Positions 58,956-64,000 of a stretch of 64,000 bases of DNA are shown piece after piece. Under the pieces are notes generated by a model, which saw only the letters and a list, made by a program, of their open reading frames with translations, was not told the DNA's origin and did not search any database. The DNA comes from Pseudomonadota bacterium (GTDB taxonomy: Bacteria; Pseudomonadota; Alphaproteobacteria; Rhizobiales; MH13): the NCBI GenBank assembly GCA_039024915.1, contig JBCCPK010000002.1:558001-622000 (forward strand), read 5' to 3'. Within the stretch, counting starts at the first letter, position 1. Every line of letters begins with the position of its first letter. The position numbers were made by a program, and so were the translations under genes.

Positions 58956-59668
58956 GACCCGCCACCGTCGAGCCAGTAGTCTTCCGATGCACCCCGCCGC
59001 CCATCCGCCTTTGCGGATCCGAACGATGCAGGAAGTTTCGGTGGGTAGTCAGCCAGATCGAGGGTCTTCAATCCATCCATGGGCAGGGCGCTATGCGTCG
59101 CGAAGACCACAATTCCGCCAGCGGCGCGATGCGCGGCCGCCAGCGCCATGAAGCGCTCGACCGAGGCGTCGTCTAGCGCGGCGGTAGGCTCATCAAGCAG
59201 CCAGATCGGGCGCGGCGCAACCAGCAAGCGCGCCAGCGCGACCCGCCGCTTTTGACCTTGCGACAAGATCCCGGCGGGAAGTCCTATCACATGACCGATC
59301 CCCAAACGGTCCAGCGCCTCGGCGATGGTGGGCGACTGCGGCGGCCTACCAAAATAGGCGATCCAGAATGCGAGGTTCTGCTCAACGGTGAGCGCGCCCT
59401 TCAGGCCATCGGCGTGCCCGCCCAGATGACATAAGGCTGAGCGCGGCACATCGGCCGCCACATCGCAAACCGATAGTGCGATACGCCCAGCCTGCGGCTC
59501 TGCCAAACCGGCCAGAATTCGCAGCAACGATGTCTTTCCCGACCCGTTGGGGCCTACTAACGCAACGGCGTCCCCCGCGGTCAAGGATAGGGAGATGCCG
59601 GCTGCCAAAGGACGTTCTCCACGGCTGAAAGCCATAGCTTCGCAGTCCAGCCGCGCTTCACGCCACAC
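58952..59668 (-). CDS. ccmA: Heme exporter ATPase CcmA
   Basis: ATPase of 238 aa. Walker A GPNGSGKTS, signature LSQGQKRRVALARLL, Walker B IWLLDEPTAALDD and the switch His in FATHSALP are present. The N-terminal phrase LDCEAMAFSRGERPL matches CcmA and supports the start at 59668. The last 40 residues after LADY are an unusual Gly/Ser/Arg-rich tail. It is the first gene of the ccm run and is divergent from acnA. Confidence 0.94.
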   Translation of the reverse strand: MWREARLDCEAMAFSRGERPLAAGISLSLTAGDAVALVGPNGSGKTSLLRILAGLAEPQAGRIALSVCDVAADVPRSALCHLGGHADGLKGALTVEQNLAFWIAYFGRPPQSPTIAEALDRLGIGHVIGLPAGILSQGQKRRVALARLLVAPRPIWLLDEPTAALDDASVERFMALAAAHRAAGGIVVFATHSALPMDGLKTLDLADYPPKLPASFGSAKADGRRGASEDYWLDGGGS

Positions 59669-59879
59669 GCATCAACCTCCACCTAAGACCACGGACAGCC
59701 TCACATAACACTGCCATTAGCCGCGTTCGCTCTTTTAAACCGTTACAAAGTTCCTTATCTCAATTTCAAGCTGCCCAGATCGGGAACTTTGGGCTTCGGG
59801 AGTGATGCGCGTTCGCCAATGGCAGCGCGCAACGGGATTCTCCCATCGGATCACCTGCTGCGGATTGGAGAGGCCATCG
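59669..59879. promoter_or_regulatory. Divergent promoter region between ccmA and acnA
   Basis: Between the two starts lie 211 bp, with an A+T-rich core near 59715-59775 (ttttaaaccgttacaaag and nearby) that stands out from the G+C-rich surroundings and probably holds both promoters. A Shine-Dalgarno-like ggagagg (59867-59873) precedes acnA. No specific operator was recognised. Confidence 0.4.
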
Positions 59880-62552
59880 ATGTCGCTCGACAGCTTTAAT
59901 AGCCGGCAGACACTGACGATTGGCGATCAGACTGTCACCGTTTTTAATCCACTGGAAGCTGAGAAGCATGGACTGCCTGGCGTCAGCCAGCTTCCGTTCT
60001 CGCTCAAGGTGCTGCTTGAAAACCTGTTGCGGCACGAAGACCACAAAACCGTTCATAAGGCCGACATCGAGGCCATGAGCCAATGGGTGATCGACAAGAC
60101 GTCCGAACAGGAGATTGCCTACCGACCGGCACGTGTCCTGATGCAGGACTTCACGGGCGTGCCGGCGGTCGTTGATCTTGCCGCGATGCGCGATGGCATT
60201 GTCGCGCTAGGCGGCGACCCGGAGAAAATCAATCCGCTGAACCCGGTTGATCTCGTGATCGACCACTCGGTGATGATCGATGAGTTCGGCAATCCGCGCG
60301 CCTTTCAGATGAATGTCGACCGCGAATATGAGCGCAATCTTGAACGGTACACCTTCCTCAAATGGGGCCAGAAGGCGTTCAACAACTTTCGCGTCGTCCC
60401 GCCCGGCACAGGAATCTGTCACCAGGTGAACGTGGAGTATCTGGCTCAAGTCGTCTGGACCGATGACGCCGAAGGCGAGACGATTGCCTATCCCGACACA
60501 CTTGTAGGCACTGATAGCCACACAACCATGGTGAACGGTATGGCCGTTCTGGGCTGGGGTGTCGGCGGCATCGAAGCGGAGGCGGCTATGCTCGGCCAGC
60601 CGATCTCGATGCTTATCCCTGAGGTTGTCGGCTTCAAGCTGACCGGTGAAATGGTTGAGGGCACAACGGCGACTGATCTCGTCCTTAAGGTGGTGCAGAT
60701 GCTGCGCGAGAAGGGCGTGGTCGGCAAATTTGTCGAGTTCTATGGCGATGGCCTTGATCGCCTGCCACTGCCGGACCGCGCAACCATCGCCAACATGGCG
60801 CCGGAATATGGCGCAACGTGCGGTTTCTTCCCGATCGATGAGGAGACCCTGCGCTATCTGCGGATGACCGGGCGCGATGAGGCGCGCATCAAGCTCGTTG
60901 AAGACTACGCGAAAACCTGCGGCTTCTGGCGTGAGCCGGGGGTCGAACCGGTGTTCACCGATACCCTCGAATTGGACATGGGGACGATCCGCGCGGCCAT
61001 CTCCGGACCCAAGCGCCCCCAGGACTTCGTCCCACTGACCGAAGCGGCTCAGGGCTTTGAGAAGGAGATGGCGGAGACCTTCAAGCGACCGCTCGACACG
61101 TCGTTTCCGGTCGAAGGCGAAGACTACGCGATGTCTTCGGGCAAGGTGGTGATCGCGTCGATCACGTCGTGCACCAACACGTCTAACCCCTACGTGATGA
61201 TCGGCGCAGGCCTTGTGGCCCGCAAAGCGCGGGAAAAGGGCCTGAAGCAAAAGCCATGGGTCAAGACATCGCTTGCACCGGGCTCACAGGTCGTCTCGCA
61301 ATATCTCGAAGAAGCGGGTTTGCAGGACGACTTGGATGCCATCGGCTTCAACCTGGTGGGCTATGGCTGCACAACCTGCATTGGCAACTCAGGTCCGCTG
61401 CAGGAAGAAATCTCCAAGGCGATCAACGATGGTGATCTGGTTGCGACCTCCGTTCTGTCGGGCAACCGCAACTTCGAGGGGCGTATCAGCCCCGATGTAC
61501 GGGCCAACTACCTCGCCTCGCCCCCGCTCGTCGTTGCGTATGCCCTTGCGGGAGACATGCGGATCGACCTGACCCGCGAGCCGCTGGGACACGACAAGGA
61601 CGGCAACGACGTCTACCTCAAGGACATCTGGCCGACCTCCCAGGAGATTGCCGACCTTGTGCACCAGACGGTAACCCGCGATGCTTTCCAGTCGAAGTAC
61701 GCCGACGTCTTCAAGGGCGACGATAAGTGGCGCAGCGTCGAGACCACCGATAGCGACACCTACGACTGGCCGCCTTCGTCAACCTACGTCCAGAACCCGC
61801 CCTATTTCCAGGGAATGGACCGCGAACCGGGGACAATCTCCGACATCGAGAACGCCAAGGTACTGGCCATTCTCGGCGACATGATCACCACCGATCACAT
61901 CTCGCCGGCCGGCTCGTTCAAAGACACGACGCCAGCAGGCCAATATCTGACCGAACGCCAGGTTCCCGTTCGGGAATTCAACTCTTATGGGTCTCGTCGC
62001 GGCAATCATGAGATCATGATGCGAGGGACCTTCGCCAACATTCGCATCAAGAACGAGATGCTCGATGGCGTTGAAGGCGGCTACACGCTGGGACCTGACG
62101 GGGAACAAACACCCATCTTTGACGCGTCGATGGCATGGCAGGAAAAAGGCGTTCCACTGGTCATCTTTGGCGGCGAACAATATGGCGCGGGGTCATCGCG
62201 TGACTGGGCGGCCAAAGGCACCAACCTTTTGGGCGTGAAGGCTGTCATCGCCGAAAGCTTCGAACGCATTCACCGGTCCAATCTTGTTGGGATGGGCGTC
62301 ATTCCGTTCGAGTTCACCAGCGACGATAATCGCAAATCGCTCGGGCTGAAGGGCGATGAGACTGTTTCGATCACAGGGCTTGAAGGTGACCTGAAGCCCA
62401 GGCAGATGGTGACGGCCGACATCACCTATGGCGATGGCACAACCAAGAAGATCGAGCTGAAGTGCCGGATCGATACCGAAGTCGAGATTGAGTATGTCGA
62501 GCACGGTGGCGTGCTGCACTACGTGCTGCGCAACCTCGCCCAGGCGGCCTAA
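59880..62552 (+). CDS. acnA: Aconitate hydratase A
   Basis: TCA-cycle enzyme of 890 aa interconverting citrate and isocitrate; the family also includes iron-sensing regulators. [4Fe-4S] ligands are Cys431 ([10 protein letters not shown]), Cys497 and Cys500 ([13 protein letters not shown]). Other landmarks are [20 protein letters not shown], and the swivelling domain with [14 protein letters not shown] and [12 protein letters not shown] chose ATG 59880 ([12 protein letters not shown]), which has a Shine-Dalgarno-like ggagagg 6 bp upstream; the frame extends upstream to 59802 without family resemblance. No missing residue or frameshift was seen. Confidence 0.96.
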   Translation: MSLDSFNSRQTLTIGDQTVTVFNPLEAEKHGLPGVSQLPFSLKVLLENLLRHEDHKTVHKADIEAMSQWVIDKTSEQEIAYRPARVLMQDFTGVPAVVDLAAMRDGIVALGGDPEKINPLNPVDLVIDHSVMIDEFGNPRAFQMNVDREYERNLERYTFLKWGQKAFNNFRVVPPGTGICHQVNVEYLAQVVWTDDAEGETIAYPDTLVGTDSHTTMVNGMAVLGWGVGGIEAEAAMLGQPISMLIPEVVGFKLTGEMVEGTTATDLVLKVVQMLREKGVVGKFVEFYGDGLDRLPLPDRATIANMAPEYGATCGFFPIDEETLRYLRMTGRDEARIKLVEDYAKTCGFWREPGVEPVFTDTLELDMGTIRAAISGPKRPQDFVPLTEAAQGFEKEMAETFKRPLDTSFPVEGEDYAMSSGKVVIASITSCTNTSNPYVMIGAGLVARKAREKGLKQKPWVKTSLAPGSQVVSQYLEEAGLQDDLDAIGFNLVGYGCTTCIGNSGPLQEEISKAINDGDLVATSVLSGNRNFEGRISPDVRANYLASPPLVVAYALAGDMRIDLTREPLGHDKDGNDVYLKDIWPTSQEIADLVHQTVTRDAFQSKYADVFKGDDKWRSVETTDSDTYDWPPSSTYVQNPPYFQGMDREPGTISDIENAKVLAILGDMITTDHISPAGSFKDTTPAGQYLTERQVPVREFNSYGSRRGNHEIMMRGTFANIRIKNEMLDGVEGGYTLGPDGEQTPIFDASMAWQEKGVPLVIFGGEQYGAGSSRDWAAKGTNLLGVKAVIAESFERIHRSNLVGMGVIPFEFTSDDNRKSLGLKGDETVSITGLEGDLKPRQMVTADITYGDGTTKKIELKCRIDTEVEIEYVEHGGVLHYVLRNLAQAA

Positions 62553-62731
62553 ACACCCCGGTTGCTGCAACTGTAAGACCACGGAAGCCCGCGAATATTA
62601 GTCCGTTCTTATACTGATTATATATGTAGTGTTGCTAATATAAGCCGACTATTGCTTAGCCGTCTTTTATACGCTAGTCTTTGGTCGCGTAGAGTGTGCG
62701 TGTTGCCTATTTCGCATTCCGGGGGAAACAC

Positions 62732-62959
62732 ATGGGCACATCGCCTTGGAAGTCTTCCACGTCCGTCAAGGATGTGGAAACCATCGTTAAACGTGACGTC
62801 TTACCGCGCCTGTTTCAGCGACTGAACCTTGGTCGTCGAGCGGCGGTGGCCGTGCGGTCTGAACAAGGCCGGCCACGCGATGGTCAACGCACTATTTGGC
62901 GACCTGCGCGGAAACGTAAACAGCCGTTCGATAGGTCGCTCAATCACTGGCAAAGCTGA
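62732..62959 (+). CDS. Possible small protein, 75 aa
   Basis: Weak candidate. The ATG at 62732 has a plausible ribosome-binding site (ggggg at 62721-62725) and lies downstream of the A+T-rich block. The N-terminal half reads as a plausible helix (SVKDVETIVKRDVLPRLFQR), but the second half is Arg/Gln-rich and looks like a frame-shifted or non-coding reading. I recognise no family. It could be a remnant, a short regulatory protein or chance. Confidence 0.22.
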   Translation: MGTSPWKSSTSVKDVETIVKRDVLPRLFQRLNLGRRAAVAVRSEQGRPRDGQRTIWRPARKRKQPFDRSLNHWQS

Positions 62960-63156
62960 ACCGGCTCTACGTTGCTTAGACGGTGCAAGCGTTTGGACGG
63001 TCAGTCACGAGCCGAAAGCCGCAAAAAACCCGCCACCGCATAAGCGATGACGGGCCGTAGTCGATAACCGCAGGACCACGGTTTGTCTTAAAGCTATCGC
63101 TCAGCACCAAACTACAGCCGATGCGATGCATCACTCGGTACGCTGAGTGATTTCAC

Positions 63157-63230
63157 CTTGGTGAGCGCGGCGCTACCGCCTCAGGGGCTGGGGGCTGGAG
63201 GGTCTGAAACGCCAGCGCCGCGCCACCAGG
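63157..63230. ncRNA. Candidate structured RNA: long stem-loop
   Basis: An inverted repeat with a perfect 10-bp G+C-rich core (63165-63174 with 63214-63223) extends outward across one bulged base to about 63157 and 63230, giving about 17 pairs around a 39-nt loop. A smaller hairpin (about 63130-63151) precedes it and a terminator-like hairpin (63268-63290) follows. This could be a small RNA or a leader. It lacks the SRP RNA core and no known class was recognised, so strand and function are open. Confidence 0.35.
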
Positions 63231-63267
63231 TAATAGTACGGAACAGATCGAAAGAGTTTGGCCGGCT

Positions 63268-63290
63268 AAGGGCCGGATCGCGGCCCTTTT
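63268..63290 (+). terminator. Terminator-like hairpin
   Basis: An 8-bp perfect stem (63268-63275 with 63281-63288, loop gatcg) ends in a TTTT run (63287-63290). On the plus strand this is a compact rho-independent terminator. It could end the structured-RNA candidate or a transcript reading through from acnA. A TATAAT follows at 63296. Confidence 0.5.
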
Positions 63291-63424
63291 GCGGCTATAA
63301 TGTGTCAACGTCACGGCGCGTCAAAGGTTCGCTCCGTGCTTGACCGAACACCGGTTCGGCTTGCCAAACCCGAAAACCCTTGGAACATTGCTTTTGGATT
63401 GGATACGGCCCGGAGATACCCTTC

Positions 63425-63871
63425 ATGAAAGATGAGCAGCTTGACGTCAGCGCACCGATTTCCCTTGATGCGCATCGCCTGGCTTCAACATCAAAGAAGG
63501 CCCCCGCCGCGAGCCATGACCGTGTAAGCATTGTCACATCAAACAATGCCCCTGCTTCCCAATCAGCGCCAAGCCAGATTTCGTTCCATCGCCGAGAACT
63601 TGATCTGCTGTTGAGCGTTTATGGCCGCAAGGTCGCCGAAGGCGAATGGCGGGACTATGCGATCGATCATCTCAAGGATCGGGCGGTTTTTTCGGTTTTT
63701 CGCCGGACCGCGGAAGTGCCGCTTTACCGCATTGAAAAAGATCCCCGCCTTGCCCGCCGCCAGGGCGCCTACATGGTGGTGTCCGCGTCCGGCCAGATTC
63801 TCAAGCGCGGCCATGATCTGAAGGCGGTCCTGCGCGTTTTTGACAGCAAACCGAAGCTCAGCGTCGTCTAA
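63425..63871 (+). CDS. DUF2794 domain-containing protein
   Basis: Protein of 148 aa in a family confined, as far as I know, to alphaproteobacteria. The first 55 residues are a low-complexity Ser/Ala-rich leader. The conserved core then reads FHRRELDLLLSVYGRKVAEG, EWRDYAIDHLKDRAVFSVFR, PLYRIEKDPRLARRQGAYMV and ILKRGHDLKAVLRVFDSKP. No enzyme motif, signal or membrane segment is visible, and the role is unknown. I chose ATG 63425 (MKDEQLDV); the upstream in-frame ATG at 63380 would add 15 hydrophobic/aromatic residues. Confidence 0.85.
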   Translation: MKDEQLDVSAPISLDAHRLASTSKKAPAASHDRVSIVTSNNAPASQSAPSQISFHRRELDLLLSVYGRKVAEGEWRDYAIDHLKDRAVFSVFRRTAEVPLYRIEKDPRLARRQGAYMVVSASGQILKRGHDLKAVLRVFDSKPKLSVV

Positions 63872-63926
63872 AGCACGTGGCACATGCAGGGCTGGATCGA
63901 TAACGCGCCACCATTTGTAGGCCAGG

Positions 63927-64000
63927 CTACTGCAAGAACTCGTGCACCAGCCGCTCGACATCGTCCGGTGCCTCGATGGGGGAAATGTGCTTACCAAGGA
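63927..64000 (-). CDS. C-terminal end of a probable alpha/beta hydrolase (5' part off window)
   Basis: Reading the minus strand inward from the right edge, one frame gives GKHISPIEAPDDVERLVHEF followed by LQ and TAG (stop at 63927-63929). The pattern G-(H)-x-SPIExPxxVxxLVxEFL is the usual C-terminus of alpha/beta hydrolase-fold esterases, with the catalytic His in KHIS. Only about 24 codons are visible, so substrate and start are unknown. It converges on the DUF2794 gene with 55 bp between stops. Confidence 0.6.
   Translation of the reverse strand, partial: LGKHISPIEAPDDVERLVHEFLQ

Larger units (their letters stand above)
62553..63424. other. 872-bp stretch without a convincing protein gene
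   Basis: Between acnA and the DUF2794 gene. It starts with an A+T-rich block (about 62595-62680, e.g. tgattatatatgtag) that looks like promoter DNA. A weak 75-codon frame follows (62732-62959). From about 63130 to 63290 there are closely spaced inverted repeats, listed separately, and a perfect TATAAT at 63296-63301. The latter could be a -10 element for the DUF2794 gene, though no matching -35 was found. No tRNA, tmRNA, SRP or RNase P signature was recognised. Confidence 0.5.

Noticed and set aside
60207..61250. 347-codon minus-strand frame inside acnA
   Set aside because: Antisense shadow of aconitase; the acnA frame has all cluster ligands and no gaps.
63157..63230. Assignment of the long stem-loop to SRP RNA or 6S RNA
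   Set aside because: The SRP core (GGAAGGAAGCAGC-like) is absent and the loop does not show the 6S bubble pattern; left as an unclassified candidate.
1..64000. Horizontal transfer of the RTX locus
   Set aside because: No integrase, tRNA target, direct repeats or clear base-composition break was seen at its right border; the left border is outside the window.

Overview
The window is G+C-rich chromosomal DNA from an alphaproteobacterium, most likely of the order Hyphomicrobiales (Rhizobiales). The evidence is gene content and order: acnA divergent from ccmABCDG, a DUF2794 gene beyond acnA, the aapJQMP amino-acid transporter, bdhA next to a patatin-like hydrolase, and a mesaconyl-CoA hydratase of the ethylmalonyl-CoA pathway. 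I saw no rRNA, tRNA, CRISPR array, phage or insertion sequence. Species cannot be named from the sequence alone.

Region 1 (1-35235) is one surface-protein export locus. It holds a MotB/OmpA-like membrane protein (cut by the left edge), a type I secretion (T1SS) ABC transporter, a divergent HlyD-type adaptor, a single 28.2-kb gene for a 9,411-residue RTX protein, and a TolC-like outer-membrane lipoprotein with a long acidic extension. The RTX protein has a non-repeat N-terminal region (about 457 aa), about 80 calcium-binding supermodules averaging about 92 aa, a variant C-terminal part with a tandem duplication, and a T1SS-type C-terminus. A MotB-like protein beside a T1SS and its giant substrate recalls the Salmonella SPI-4 (SiiA-F) system. 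This is the most interesting part of the window.

Region 2 (35458-43010) holds a small secreted protein, a short-chain dehydrogenase, the aapJQMP general L-amino-acid ABC transporter with a strong hairpin between aapJ and aapQ, and a glycerate 2-kinase. Region 3 (48332 down to 43007, minus strand) is a tight seven-gene run: 3-hydroxybutyrate dehydrogenase, a pentapeptide-like protein, a patatin-like hydrolase, an MmcQ/YjbR protein and modABC for molybdate uptake.

Region 4 (48494-55127) is housekeeping: endonuclease III, a glutathionyl-hydroquinone reductase-like GST, ispG, a small secreted protein, mesaconyl-CoA hydratase, and a coupled trio (DUF938 methyltransferase, exported protein, RidA). 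Region 5 (59668 down to 55149, minus strand) is the cytochrome c maturation run ccmA-B-C-D-G followed by an unknown membrane protein and an M23-type peptidase. Region 6 (59880-64000) holds aconitase, an 870-bp stretch with no convincing gene but with strong RNA-like hairpins, a DUF2794 gene, and the tail of a probable alpha/beta hydrolase at the right edge.

Limits: all calls come from reading motifs, frames, starts and neighbours by eye. No database search, structure prediction or exact repeat count was run.
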